The notes under the pieces: model-generated | The model's input: the letters and a program-made list of their open reading frames with translations, nothing else | What the model was told of the DNA's origin: nothing | Database searches by the model: none | Made by a program: the position numbers and the translations under genes | Assembly (NCBI GenBank): GCA_963693315.1 | Contig: OY856186.1 | Span: 137,205,436-137,269,435, forward strand | Direction: 5' to 3' | Origin: Diogma glabrata | Taxonomy: Eukaryota; Arthropoda; Insecta; Diptera; Cylindrotomidae | DNA: 64,000 bases | Part shown: one piece after another, positions 23,142 through 36,333 of the stretch | Layout of the letters: every line of letters begins with the position of its first letter | Numbering within the stretch: the stretch's first letter is position 1

Positions 23142-24360
23142 GAAAAGTATCGTATCTTTTAAGCACAGTTTGTGAAGAATTCATCTCTATCATGGCGAAA
23201 CATGTTAAAAATCACATTGTTTCGGAAATTATAGAGTCTCGATATTATTCGTTTAGTGTCGATTCCACTCAGGATGTGAACCATACAGACCAGTTGTCTT
23301 TTTGTGTTCGATATGTTAAAAGTAATACCATTTGTGAACGATTTATTGAAATCGAAGGTCATACATCGAATTATCTTTTTGACATCATTATGAAATTCCA
23401 CATTGAAAACGAAATAAACATTGATAATTGTAGAGACCAGTCACATGACAACGCTTACAATATGGCAGGTATTTATGGTGGCCTACAAAGATTGATTCGT
23501 CAAACAAATGAAACAGCAATTTTTGCCCCTTGCTCTGCTCATTCATTAAATTTAGTCGGTAAATATAGTGTTTCTGGCAATACTGCTGCAACTAAGTTTT
23601 TTGATATGGTTGAAAAACTTTATGGATTTTTCGTATATTCCCCTTTTCGATGGAATCGATTACAAGAACGATTAAACGAAAATAGCGAATACATGTTAAA
23701 GAGAGCAGGTGACAAAAAAAAACTGTTTGATTCAATAGTTACAGATTTGGAAAATAAAGATTACAACAAAATTTTTGATGATACCTGTCAGCTTTTAAAT
23801 TCTGTTTCATCTAATATTCAAACCACAAATAATATTCAAACTTGCTCAACGTCACAAACACTTTGTCTAGAGGAACAAAAAGACCACCTTGAAAAATCGT
23901 TGTTCAAGCCAATTATGAAGGCTTTTCTTTTCAATCTGAGAGAGCGTGCTAAAGATTATGAAGATCTAGATAGTACTCGTTTTTGATACATCTAAATTTA
24001 ATGAATGATGAAGAGATTGCTAATTCTTGCAGAACAATAACCGCAAAATACCCAAAAGATCTCAATGCAAATCAATTGATTGACGAATGTCAATTTGCCA
24101 AAAATTATTTCACATTTGATAATTTAAATTATGAATCGATGTACAAAACAATGTTCAATAATAATCTTTCCACCACTTTTCCGAATATCGATATTTTATT
24201 ACGAATGTTTTTATGCATGTTTGTCGATAATGTTATAGGCGAATGACCATTTTCAAAACTGAAGCTAATCAAAAGTTATTTGCGTAATACTATGAGTAAT
24301 GATCGTTTGAACTTGACAATGACAATGACTTTCTATTGACAATGAAATTTTGGACGAAAT

Positions 24361-25260
<900 letters not shown>

Positions 25261-25525
25261 GAATAAAATACTAATAACTTCACAATATATGAATAAACGT
25301 TTATACCAACATACCCACAATTCTCCACCTGATAATAGTTCATTATCTACACACATTAAAGACACAGATCATGTCGTCTCAATGGAAAACGTTAGAATTT
25401 GGAAAAACAGGCGAATCAAAAGAAACGAAAAATATCTGAAATGTTGTTCATCAAAAAACGAAAACCCACACTCAATAGACAAATTGATTGTGATTTTCAA
25501 AATATTTATGATGGAATTATAAAAT
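25261..25525 (+). pseudogene. Penelope-like element, C-terminal endonuclease fragment
   Basis: The frame starts inside the (TA)n edge and then reads [29 protein letters not shown] and [10 protein letters not shown], with NPHSIDK. This resembles the end of the GIY-YIG endonuclease region of Penelope-like elements (the SALxxHxxxxxHxxxWEN-type and NxxxSINKxxD motifs). A one-base shift near 25485 would continue into a [16 protein letters not shown] ending. The reverse transcriptase is absent. Confidence 0.65.
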
Positions 25526-25699
25526 CAAACAATATTTAAAGTAAAACAATTTAATAATTTTGGTTAAAGTAATCTCCCAAAACATTTCCAATCATAGTAT
25601 ATTGGTTAAAAAATTGTTTCTTTTTTTAGTTTTAGTTTGATTTTTAATAATTATTGTTTTTAATTTGTTGTTTCCATAAATAATTTTTTTATTATACAC

Positions 25700-25765
25700 A
25701 ATTAAAATTTTCGCTTGAAGATGATGCGGGAGTCGTATCGAAACGTAGCGATAACTAATTGAAAT
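25700..25765 (+). ncRNA. Hammerhead-like terminal motif of the Penelope-like element
   Basis: TTGAAGATGATGCGGG followed by AGTCGTATCGAAACG has the order U-UGANGA, a short stem (GATGC pairing with GTATC), then CGAAAC, as in degenerate hammerhead ribozymes reported in Penelope-like terminal repeats. It lies about 190 bp after the endonuclease fragment on the same strand. The bulged U beside stem II makes activity doubtful. Confidence 0.45.
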
Positions 25766-25815
25766 ATTTTTGTTTCTTTTATTAACTTCATCCACTAGAG
25801 CTAAACCCGAATAAA

Positions 25816-26015
25816 NNNNNNNNNNNNNNNNNNNNNNNNNNNNNNNNNNNNNNNNNNNNNNNNNNNNNNNNNNNNNNNNNNNNNNNNNNNNNNNNNNNNN
25901 NNNNNNNNNNNNNNNNNNNNNNNNNNNNNNNNNNNNNNNNNNNNNNNNNNNNNNNNNNNNNNNNNNNNNNNNNNNNNNNNNNNNNNNNNNNNNNNNNNNN
26001 NNNNNNNNNNNNNNN
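25816..26015. other. Assembly gap, 200 N
   Basis: Exactly 200 Ns, a placeholder size used by scaffolders. It falls between a Penelope fragment and a (TA)n array, so order and distance across it are not proven. Confidence 1.
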
Positions 26016-26018
26016 TAA

Positions 26019-27828
<1,810 letters not shown>

Positions 27829-28429
27829 TTAGGGTGGGTCAAGTTGTATGGAGCCGAAAAAGTCAATGAAATACACCCCCTAGCGGTGTTGTTGGGACCA
27901 TTTTAAGAAACTTCGATGAAGAGACCCTAGCTCTATCGTGAAAATCGAGCCTGCGCTTATCGATGCGAAGTTTTCGTGACAAAACGGATTTTTTCGTATT
28001 TTTCCCGCTGCTACATCTCGTAAATTGTTCGGAATATGGTTTTTCTATCTTCCGCAATATTGTGGGTATAGACTAGGTGAATAAAAGTGTAGAACATTTC
28101 AATCCGAAAAAATTGCATCCAGGGCATCAAAATCGCAAAAATGTCGAAAAGAACCCATTTTTTTCGATTTTTTCATTTTTTTTCCATAATTTCTACATAC
28201 TTCATTCGATTTGTCTTAAATTTGGTACTGTGTCGTTCTTCAGCATAATTTATCGATCCACCAAAAAAAAATTGACCCTTTGAACCGAGCACTTTGTTTT
28301 CCACATTCCCAAAATCCCGTAGTAAATTTTTTCGAAAATTTTCTTTTCGTTTAAATGGTCATTTTTCTTTTCTTGGATCGATCGCAATATTAACAAAACA
28401 TATTATTTTTAACCGACTTCCAAAAAGAA
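27829..28429. mobile_element. Sequence beginning with a second TTAGGGTG terminus
   Basis: Starts TTAGGGTGGGTCAAGTTG directly after (TA)n, the same 8-bp tip as the neighbouring palindrome. The interior (GGAGCCGAAAAAGTCAATGA, CACCCCCTAGCGGTG) is different. I did not find a matching inverted end, so it may be a truncated relative. No coding signal. Confidence 0.4.
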
Positions 28430-29040
28430 GGAGGATCTGTGTTTCATTGTAGGTTTTTTTTATGTATGTACACCGATTTCTTAAAAACGGCTCGTTCGAT
28501 TTAGATAATTTTTATTGTGTTCTATTTGGGTCTATTCCGAGAGAGTCCCATCATTTCTTTTATGATGTGAAAAATACCGTTATTCAGAAAATTGGAAAAA
28601 CCATATTTTTTATGCATTTTCGTTGATTTCGTCAAAACATATTATTATGTTTGGGTGTTGTGTTATATTGCTATACTTGTGGAGGTTATCGTAAATAATT
28701 TTCTATGACAGAAAATGTGTATGCCGTTTGTGCAAAAAATCATAAAACCATAATTAATAGATTGTCACTGACGAAAGTTTTTCCGGTATTTGAAGTTATT
28801 ACTTTTAAAACGCTTCCTAGCCGACATTTGCTTTATGACTACACTAAAAATAAAAAATAAAAAACTTTTTCAAAAAAAATAGAACGGACTTCAGAAAAAA
28901 CAAAAGGCACAAAAAGGTGAAAAATTACTCAATTGTGGCTTTTAGAGACAAAAATACGCTACATTTTGATTAATTTAATTTAATTATACCTTACTATAGA
29001 CAAAAAAATTACGCTATTAAAAAAAGTTAATATATTAAAA
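28430..29040. repeat. Dispersed repeat plus left arm of the opened foldback element
   Basis: 28430-28860 matches 15830-16860. From about 28862, ACTTCAGAAAAAACAAAAG and GGCACAAAAAGGTGAAAAAT match the left arm of the palindrome at 16861. The arm is then cut by the Tigger element at a TA and resumes at 31228. Confidence 0.75.
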
Positions 29041-29042
29041 TA

Positions 29043-31225
29043 CAGTGTAACCTCTTTTATCCGGACAGCTCGGGACTAAGAGAATTCCAGATAACCGATT
29101 TTCCGGATAACAGATATTCTGTTGAATATTCTAAACAAATGAAGTTTGTTCTTATACACACATACATATGGATGTATCCAAAAACATAAAATCATATTTA
29201 TTTATAAATAATTCATTTTAAATACTATACTTAATTCGAGTATACATAACAAAATAAAACTCTCAAGTGAACAATTCAATAAAATAATTAGAATTCAGAT
29301 TTTTTTAAATAATTTGGCAACACAGTTTGAGTTAACTTCGGTTTATTTACATTTAGTTTGGTTTGTATAGCACAAATTTGCATTATTTCCTTTCCTGCGT
29401 TGTTATGTAAGGTCGATTTTCCAAAAAATTCAAATGATCACTGCAAGCCTGTATTGCATCATTCGTTGACATGTTTGTTTGATAACACACATCTTCCTCG
29501 CTATCTTGGGTTTCATTGCCATTTTCCAAATTTTTTTCTGAATTATTAGAATTTAAAATTTCTGATATCATTTCAGCATCTGTCAACATACTAAATACTG
29601 GAGCCTCGTTATCACATTCGATCCATTCAGACAAATTTGTCTTGCTAAGAGGCAAGTTTAATTCAGCGGCGTAATTGGCTATCTCATTTGTAACTGCATC
29701 TTTATGATTTTGGTGTGGTTCCTCTTCAACAGTATCATCATCATCTGGGGGCCAAATTTTATACCACGTATTTCTTGGAACGGCAGGTGAAACAGATTGC
29801 CAAGTTCGATATAAACACCACATGAAGTCCTTGATCGTAATTTTTATAGAAAAAAGATCACTTTGGTCTTCGAAATTTAAATGTTTTTTCATTATTTCCT
29901 TTCGATAATGACACTTCAAGCTACAGATTATCCCTTGGTCCATCGGTTGAATTAGAGATGTGCAATTTGGAGGTAAATACATTGCGGCAATATTGTTTTA
30001 TATCAATAAACTTGCATCTGGATGTGCAGGACAGTTGTCGAAAAGCAAAACTATTTCACAGTCGTTAGCTAGACCTACTTGATTACAGTGAAGGCGTGCT
30101 TCCTTAACGAAACTATTTTTGAACCAGTCAATAAATAAAGATTGTGTGACCCAGCTTTGTTTGTTAGATTTATAAATTACTGGATATTCTTTCATTCCCT
30201 TAAGAGCTCGAGGTTTTTTGATTTTTCTAATCACAAGTAATTTACATTTATGACTACCAACTGCATTTGAACACACTAAGACTGTAAGGCGCTCTTCACT
30301 TTTTTTTGATCCACTGGCAGCAGATTCTTGAGGACCAGCTAAAGTTGTACGAGGCAAACATTTCCAAAATATGCCAGTCTCGTATGCGTTGTACACCTGC
30401 TCAGGCGTTAAGTTTTTTCGGCAATAAGATAAGACAGCTCATTGACAAACAAAACAGCACCTATGTCATCTAGATAGTTTTTCACCAGACACTTTTAGTT
30501 GACGGATTCCATATCGGTGTTTAAACTTTTGAAGCCATCCGTTGGAATAACAACAGTGTGTTTTTAATTGCATTTCCGTATGAAATTGTTTAGCTTTGTA
30601 TATCAACATTGTTCCAGAAATTGATATGCTCCGGCTTCTCTCTTCTTTAAACCTGAGGATTATCCGCTGTTCGTAGAGTTTTTCTTTGTGCCATTCCAGT
30701 TTTGGACGCGTCAAAATGACAAAATGAGATTTTTATTTTTAACTAAATCATAAATTATTGATTTGCCAATCTTGTATTTTTCTTGTATCAAGCGCACGCT
30801 TTTACCTTTCTCCATATCTAAAATAACGATCGCCTTATCTGGGATCGATAGTAAAATTCGCTTTCTTTTGTTTAAATCCTTAATAAGCCTCATGTTTAAT
30901 TTTTTATTAATAAAATTTTTAAAACACTGCAGAATATTCGATCAATCCGCTCCAAATACATAATTAAACTATGTATGCCACAAAATAAAGCCTAAAAAGT
31001 AGTTTACAAAATAAAGCCTAAAAGAGTTGTTTTATCTAATTCTATTTTGTTGTAAAGTAGTACATTTCATGAGCATCAAGTAAAAAAAAAAATCGAGAAT
31101 TTGAAATAAAAATATTACGGATAACTGGAAATTTCCGGTTAATAGAAAACAAAAAAATTATGAATATTTGGTTCGGATAATAGATGTTCCGGATAATCGG
31201 TGTCCGGTTAAAAGAGGTTACACTG
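29043..31225 (-). mobile_element. Tigger/pogo transposon (2183 bp)
   Basis: Inverted ends CAGTGTAACCTCTTTTATCC and, at the other end, CAGTGTAACCTCTTTTAACC. The flanking TA at 29041-29042 and 31226-31227 is the Tc1/mariner/pogo target. Second inner repeats with CCGGATAA lie on both sides. It carries a broken pogo transposase on the minus strand and sits in the left arm of the inverted-repeat element. Confidence 0.92.
29383..30893 (-). pseudogene. Tigger-like transposase, broken
   Basis: Order from the N terminus (30893): a psq-type helix-turn-helix (KGKSVRLIQEKYKIGKS), a CENP-B-type DNA-binding region (AKQFHTEM, GWLQKFKHRYGI), and the DDE core with YNAYETGIFWKCLP, LLFDNCPAHP and LIQPMDQGI. 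An acidic tail follows. The first catalytic Asp of the usual NADETG motif is Tyr here; the other two are present. A frameshift near 30710, a stop and shift near 30440-30470, and a TAA near 30000 interrupt it. It is inactive. Confidence 0.9.
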
Positions 31226-31227
31226 TA

Positions 31228-31365
31228 GTTACTTTTTATTATAATTATTATAGTTATTATATCTTTGGTATTTTTAATAGTTATTATATTTTAAAAGTTA
31301 TTTGTAGTACAAAACTTTTGGAAATCGGTGCCAAGCCCGAGACATATTATTTGGTTATTCGTCTA
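31228..31365. repeat. Remainder of the left foldback arm
   Basis: TTTTTATTATAATTATTATA to GTAGTACAAAAC and TCGGTGCCAAGC matches the arm interior of the intact palindrome and the inverse of 57209-57300 (GACTTCGAACAGTTTTGTAC). It is separated from the first part of the arm by the Tigger insertion and from the right arm by the hAT insertion. Confidence 0.75.
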
Positions 31366-31373
31366 TGTGGCAC
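31366..31373. repeat. 8-bp hAT target duplication, left (TGTGGCAC)
   Basis: Identical to 57201-57208. Together they frame the 25.8-kb hAT nest. Confidence 0.93.
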
Positions 31374-31551
31374 CAGGGTTGTCATATTTGAAAAGTGACT
31401 CGGCGGGAAAAAGTTATTAGTAACTTTTAGAGTAAAGAAAAATGTTTATAACATAAAATGTTTTTCGTACATTTGTTATTTCATATAAATTCATTTTATA
31501 ATCACACTTCATTCTTTTAGAAAAAATAAAAAAAAAATATATTATATATAA

Positions 31552-32291
31552 TCACAGGTACTTTGTACTAGATTTTATTGCATTAATAAGAGAAGAGCCT
31601 TCATTTCTTAGGTATTTTTTAAATTTTAAGCATGTCATACCAAAATTATGCTTGACCATCAACTCTGCCTCCAAATTTTCAATAAGCAGTCGGTTTCTTT
31701 CTTTACGCCAAGCAATTGTCATAAGGCTAAAAATCCTCTCCGAAACTGCATTAGAATGGGGGATCGAAAAAATATATTGCACTATTTTTGAAAAATTTGG
31801 TGCCGCCGATTTTTTAAAAAAGTTTACCCATTTTGTTTCACAGGGTAGTGTTTTTTCATCATCTTTTAAATCCGTTATATACTATTTCAAAAGTATATAT
31901 TCTTCAAAAAGCATGTCTTCATTTATTTTAATGTTATATATTTTAAGAAAAGCCGTTATTTCTTCACATTGTGGTACTCCATCCAACTTTAAGCTCGTTA
32001 AAATTTGAAATTTTTATTACTGAAATCAAACCACTTTTCAATATATTTAATTGCCGCATCGAAAAAAATGTTAACATCGATTTTGAATCTTCTTACCATA
32101 TCTAAATTATCACATTTTTCAATAACTTGACGTGTAATAAATCCATAAAAATTTGGAGCTTTTCTTTCTATCAGCGATTATTGCCTGATATTATTCATAA
32201 TTGCATAGAAATCCACAATTATTAGTTCATTTCCTTGGAGTTTTCTTAAAGCTGGTTGAAAAATGGAACAAGAATTCATGACGAATCCAAT
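31552..32291 (-). pseudogene. hAT transposase, C-terminal third
   Basis: Reads from 32291 downward: FQPALRKLQGNELIIVDFYA, then FDAAIKYIEKWFDF, PCETKWVNFFKK and the hAT dimerisation signature IPHSNAVSERIFSLMTIAWR with ENLEAELMVKHNF. A few stops and shifts occur. It continues the fragment on the other side of the gypsy insertion; the two meet around the codons for QAYI and GFVMN. Confidence 0.9.
32288..32291. repeat. Probable 4-bp target duplication of the gypsy element (CAAT)
   Basis: CAAT is also found at 42718-42721. Because the LTR end reads TAATACA, the duplication and the LTR terminus overlap by two ambiguous bases. Confidence 0.55.
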
Positions 32292-33399
32292 TGTAACGTC
32301 CGTTATATTCGCCTAAACAATAATAAAACCAATTCATCTTCTTTTTCTAATTCAATAAAAGTTTATTTCCATAGTTTCGGTTCATTTTTACATTAATAAT
32401 AATTTCAAATTTTCCAACGGTCAGTTCAACTTCGAATAACAATTATAAAAACAAACGAACGTACCCAATTTTATTTCAATTCTAACGAACAGATGTCGTT
32501 ACTCAATTTTGTTTAATCTTTAGTATTACACGATGACATTAGAAGATGTCAAAGAAAAATCACATTTTTTTTGTTGATTCATTAATTTTTTGGATGTCAT
32601 AAAAAAATCTGAAAGAAAAACAAGTCAATTCGATTTTTCGTTTTGAAGAAGAAAGGTTTTCATGTTGTAACTTTAAAAATAAAATCACCTTTTTGTTAAT
32701 TCCATGTTTAAAATAAAAAACAAATTAAGTGATTTAGTATTTTTCTTAACCTTTACATTTAATTTCAATATACATTTGAAAGATTGAAATAAATGGTTAT
32801 AACAAATATAATAAATCGAACTTTTAGAGGATATATTTATTCGCCCACTGTAATAACATGTTCGAAAAACAATGTCAACAAAAATTTATCAAAACACTTG
32901 TGTTCTGCAACATCATTTAAATTAAAAATTTTGAAAATAAAGTTGCCAAAAGTTTTTTTGGAATTTGGAGTTGAGGTAGATGTTGTTAATCGGACATCAA
33001 TTAGTAAAGCTAAAGTTAAATGGAATACCTGTTGTTGGATTTAATTCTGAACCATCCTCATGTTGTGTTGACGGCTGCACATTGTGTCAATTTCGTATAA
33101 TAAAATCACATGCTGCTGAATTTTTGGAAATTAAACTTTGGAAATAGGACATCATACTGGAAGTGTCCACCAATCAACAGTTAATTTAAGGTATTTTCAT
33201 TAACTTTATTAATTTTTGCTTAATTATTTGTTTTTCCTTTGGAATGATAGGCTAAATTTGTAAAACGTAAGAGATTTCCCAAATTTGAATTCGTCGGGGG
33301 GGTGCCAGAGTTATTCCGGCTTAATAATGTAATTTTGGTGTGCGTAGAAAGGTCCAGATAGCATTACGTGGCTTCGAATCAGGGCCATCATATAATACA
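32292..33399 (+). repeat. 5' LTR of the Ty3/gypsy element (1108 bp)
   Basis: Starts TGTAACGTCCGTTATATTCG and ends near TATAATACA. It matches 41612-42719 base for base as far as I can compare by eye; the only difference I noticed is at 33389 (C, against A at 42709). It is followed by TGGGCCGAAACTAAAG, a likely primer-binding site beginning with the standard TGG, though I could not name the tRNA. Near-identical LTRs mean a recent insertion. The 83-aa open frame in the LTR is not a gene but overlaps a protease-like relic. Confidence 0.93.
32940..33145 (+). pseudogene. Trypsin-like serine protease relic inside the LTR
   Basis: In frame from 33020 the sequence reads ILNHPHVVLTAAHCVNF, containing the S1-family catalytic-histidine motif TAAHC in its usual HP-VVLTAAHCV context of insect clip-domain proteases and homologues. 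Upstream in another frame, EFGVEVDVVNRTSISKAK and KWNT look like the region before the GGSLIHP motif. Downstream, AAEFLEIKLW resembles the segment after it. Frameshifts separate these parts and a stop follows at 33098. The fragment is present in all three LTR copies. Confidence 0.55.
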
Positions 33400-33754
33400 T
33401 GGGCCGAAACTAAAGACCTTGGGGCTTTGTAGTAATTTTTGGCCGACAGGAGCTATTTTAGGCGTAAATTATCAATTCGGGTTAATAAAACCAGTTTCTT
33501 GTTAAGTATAATTGTTATATACAAAATTTTTGGCGCAAAATAATATTAAATCGGGAAAACCAGTTTAAGGTTTTTCTTTTTGATTATTTTGCTTATGTGT
33601 AAAACCAGATTTAGGTTTTTTTTGCATTTTTAATATTGTTGAATATTTTTTTTGATAAAGCCAGTTTTGGTTTTTAAGTGTAAAAATGTTTTCGCTTTTG
33701 CATTTGTTTTTGTGTTGATTGAATTTTTGGAATTTGTTTCAATTTTTTTTAAAA
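33400..33754 (+). other. Leader after the 5' LTR
   Basis: AT-rich, with four imperfect copies of AAAACCAGTTT-like sequence between 33487 and 33680, each followed by a T-rich run. No ORF. Confidence 0.6.
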
Positions 33755-34465
33755 ATGCACACAATTAGGAATTATGGCTCGTTTAGGAGCAAGCGTCGGT
33801 CGGGGCCAGGAGAGTTGGGTCAGGCAGCGGTCAAGCCGGGTGTGAACGAGGTGGATGACGTTATGAAAGAAATTATAAGACAAGTGATGAATGTGGTGAA
33901 TGAGAGGGAACAGGAAGAAATGAATGCAGAATTGAATGAGAAAAGGAATCAAATATATTTAGAATTGATGGATGACATAGCAAATGAGCAGTATGATGAG
34001 ATGTTGGATGTAATAATAAGTGAGATTGTGAATGAGGAGTTGGTAGGAGAAGTGTTAGCTGAGGAAGTGAATGACTTGGTGGATGGAGTGGAGGGAGTGA
34101 ATGAGATGAATGAGAGGAGAAAGGCAACGTTTGTGGAATGGATGAATGATATAATGAATGAGCAGTGTGAAGAGATGATTGATGAATTGATAAAGGAGAT
34201 AGCAAATGAAGTGATGGATGCGCGAGAGAGATATCGGCTAAGGAGGCTGGAGAGGGACAGGAGAAGGTGGAGAGAGAAAAAGAGCAGGAGGAAGGAACAG
34301 AAGGTGGTGTGGTTGGTCGAGGAGGTGGAGTTCTCTTCAGTCATGCACGCTTATGCGGAGACATTGGCTGAGGAGAACGCTATCTTCGAGTCCAACCACA
34401 GGGAAGAGAACCCTCGACGGTGGTTGGGACCGCAAGAGGCCCCTAGGAATTGTGTGCATCTTTGA
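33755..34465 (+). CDS. Accessory ORF upstream of gag, acidic helical-repeat protein
   Basis: A 236-codon ORF on the sense strand of the gypsy element; the first ATG is at 33755. The protein has a basic start (FRSKRRSGPG), then two related ~36-residue helical repeats (one with YLELMDDIANEQYDEML, the other FVEWMNDIMNEQCEEMI) and possibly a third weaker one before them. An arginine-rich coiled segment (RYRLRRLERDRRRWREKK) and a GPQEAPRN tail follow. Base use is strikingly G/A-rich and C-poor, unlike gag-pol. It is intact, in contrast to pol. I recognise no family and no membrane segment. It occurs only in the first copy, because the 8-kb duplication starts downstream. Confidence 0.65.
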   Translation: MHTIRNYGSFRSKRRSGPGELGQAAVKPGVNEVDDVMKEIIRQVMNVVNEREQEEMNAELNEKRNQIYLELMDDIANEQYDEMLDVIISEIVNEELVGEVLAEEVNDLVDGVEGVNEMNERRKATFVEWMNDIMNEQCEEMIDELIKEIANEVMDARERYRLRRLERDRRRWREKKSRRKEQKVVWLVEEVEFSSVMHAYAETLAEENAIFESNHREENPRRWLGPQEAPRNCVHL

Positions 34466-36333
34466 AAATTTTTATTTTTAGTATTTGGGAAAAAAAAACC
34501 GATTTGGGTCCACATTTTTTTTAATGAACTTTTTTTGGTGGTACTATTGTAGTTTTAATTGTAAATAGTTGTATATAGTAGGTTAATTGTTGTAAAATTG
34601 TACATATTTGTTCATATTTTTGTATATAGGTAGCGGTTGTAGTGGTCTGAGTAGGATATTATGTTACAATATCGAAGTATTTTATCTCTTGGTGAGATGA
34701 AATTGAGAAACCAAACCGATGAAACGATTTAGCCATTTGAACTTTTGTGTGTAGCAAATAATTAGATCTCGAATCTGATGCTCGTTTTAACGATGCATAT
34801 TGGTCTGCGTGTAATACATACATGATTTTAATTTCTTTACCACTAAAGGTTATAATTGGTGAAAATTTTGTGTTGGTTGTGGTAGATTCGAACTACTTTT
34901 TAATTCGCGATGAAAATATTGTACATTCCACTGCAGTTGAGCGTTTGTAGATGTAAAAGGGGGGGAGTTAGAATTAATTGAATGTTTTTTGGTTGTTAAT
35001 TTTTTTTTGTTGTTGTATAATGATTACAAGTATGTAATAATTAAATCTTTTTCTCAGCGGTAGGCCTAACAAGCCATCCATGGGGCTTATCCCCTTAACA
35101 TAATTATGTTCTTAGATCGCCTCTGTCCATTATGGACATGCGATCGAAGTTCATTGGTTTCTTCTCTTCGTTTCAGAAGGAGTTTTCTGGTGATAAGGGA
35201 ATGACTACTGCTGTGTTTGTACTTAGGTACAAACCAGTAGTACCATTCCCTGCACAGAAGCTTCTTTAACGAAATGAAGAGGAGAACCAATCTATTTTTT
35301 TTATCAGGATCGAGGCTTCACCTCACACAACTTCAAAATTTTTCCACTCTTACATTTAGCTTGCAATAGACAGTTTTCATGGAGTTTAGGATTTGAAGTC
35401 TGGTGCTCGGGAGCGTTCTTCAACTTTGGCATTAGTTTAATGATAATTTATTTTTAGGTAGAACAACCGCAGCTGGGTCAGTAGAAATGGGCCTAGGGTC
35501 TAATCGTGACAGTTGCGATTGTTTTTGTTAGGTTGGGGAGATACTGTTCTGTAGAATCTGGTCGTTAGGGGCTTTTCTAGTCGGTTCTCACATGCATTGT
35601 TGGAGTGGGCTCGCGAACGCGATAATTCAAATACTGAATAAAATGGTCATTCTAACCATACTTACTTTTATATTGTCTCCAGACGAATCTGAATTTGGGA
35701 ATCTCTTATCTATATATTAAATAAAAAAATAAATTAAATCAAAACAATAAATTTTTGAGAATAAATAAATAAAAAATTTTTATTAAATAAATTAAATTTA
35801 GGAATCAATAATTTTTAAGTAAATACATAATTTTTTTAAATAAGCGAGTACTTCAAGATTTAAATAAATATTTTTTATTTTTTTTAAAAAAATAAATAAA
35901 TATTTTGAAGGTAAGACGGTGCATCCAATAAATAAGCATTTTCTGTTCAAATATTTTTATTTTTAAATTTAAATAAATAAATATTTTCCCCTAGGGGTGC
36001 TATCGTCAATAAATAATTTTAGGTACTTGTCATTCTGAATTTCAGCATATCTGAAATTAAATAAATAAATTATATTTTACATATACAATATTTTAGGAAT
36101 TTTTGTGAAAGGTGAAGCAACATTGAGAACAACCATAATTTCGTTCGTTCTTTTATTAAATTTGGTTTTACAAAAAAATTTTTTTTGTGTTTTTGAATTG
36201 GGCGTTCGTTGTTTTTTTCCGTTTCTGCGTTTTTCATTTTTTTTCCATCGTACTAACTACATTTTTTATGGGGAATTGGTTTTTACATTGTTGTCGTTTG
36301 CGAGTTAATAATTTTACGGGTTTTACCATCAAA
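34466..36333 (+). other. Long untranslated stretch between the accessory ORF and gag
   Basis: About 1.9 kb without a convincing ORF. It contains a structured region (35100-35292) and an AAATAAAT-rich stretch (35720-36075). A leader this long before gag implies splicing, internal initiation or leaky scanning for gag expression. Confidence 0.65.
35100..35292 (+). promoter_or_regulatory. Structured leader: two stem-loops upstream of gag
   Basis: A small hairpin pairs GATCGC with GCGATC and TGTCCAT with ATGGACA (35113-35147). Next to it is a long imperfect hairpin of about 60-nt arms (35153-35292). Its ends are ATTGGTT and AACCAAT, with inner blocks GGGAATGACTACTG and CAGTAGTACCATTCCC. Possible roles are packaging, ribosome entry or an inserted small palindromic element. 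Confidence 0.6.

Larger units (their letters stand above)
21110..24360 (+). pseudogene. hAT-type (ZMYM1-like) transposase gene B, interrupted
   Basis: The N-terminal part (21127-21505) has the TTF-type zinc-finger segment (RDWLIYS, AVFCFVCRLFG) and ends SRGLAFRGHD. After the inserted element the frame resumes with E-ILGSKHNGNFLGSLEL. A GT-AG intron of 61 nt (23081-23141) restores the frame into GKVSYLLSTVCEEF. The DUF4371/RNase-H-like core follows (VDSTQDVNHTDQ, SHDNAYNMAG, CSAHSLNLVG, RWNRL), then the C-terminal dimerisation region (FPNIDILLRMF, PFSKLKLIKSYLRN). A frameshift near 23975 and a TGA at 24244 break the end. A hAT-Tip100-like right terminus (GGGGCCC-type block, then TAATCCGTTACTG) lies at 24465-24538, so this is a transposon gene, not a host ZMYM1. 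Confidence 0.88.

Noticed and set aside
21110..24360. Host ZMYM1-like gene or domesticated transposase
   Set aside because: Frameshift, in-frame stop and an adjoining hAT-Tip100-like terminus indicate a decayed transposon, not a maintained host gene.
32793..33044. 83-aa ORF in the LTR as a gene
   Set aside because: No ATG context or family support as a whole; only its C-terminal part overlaps a protease-like relic in several frames.
33873..34344. Minus-strand frames opposite the accessory ORF
   Set aside because: Ser/His/Leu-rich low-complexity shadows of the G/A-rich sense ORF.
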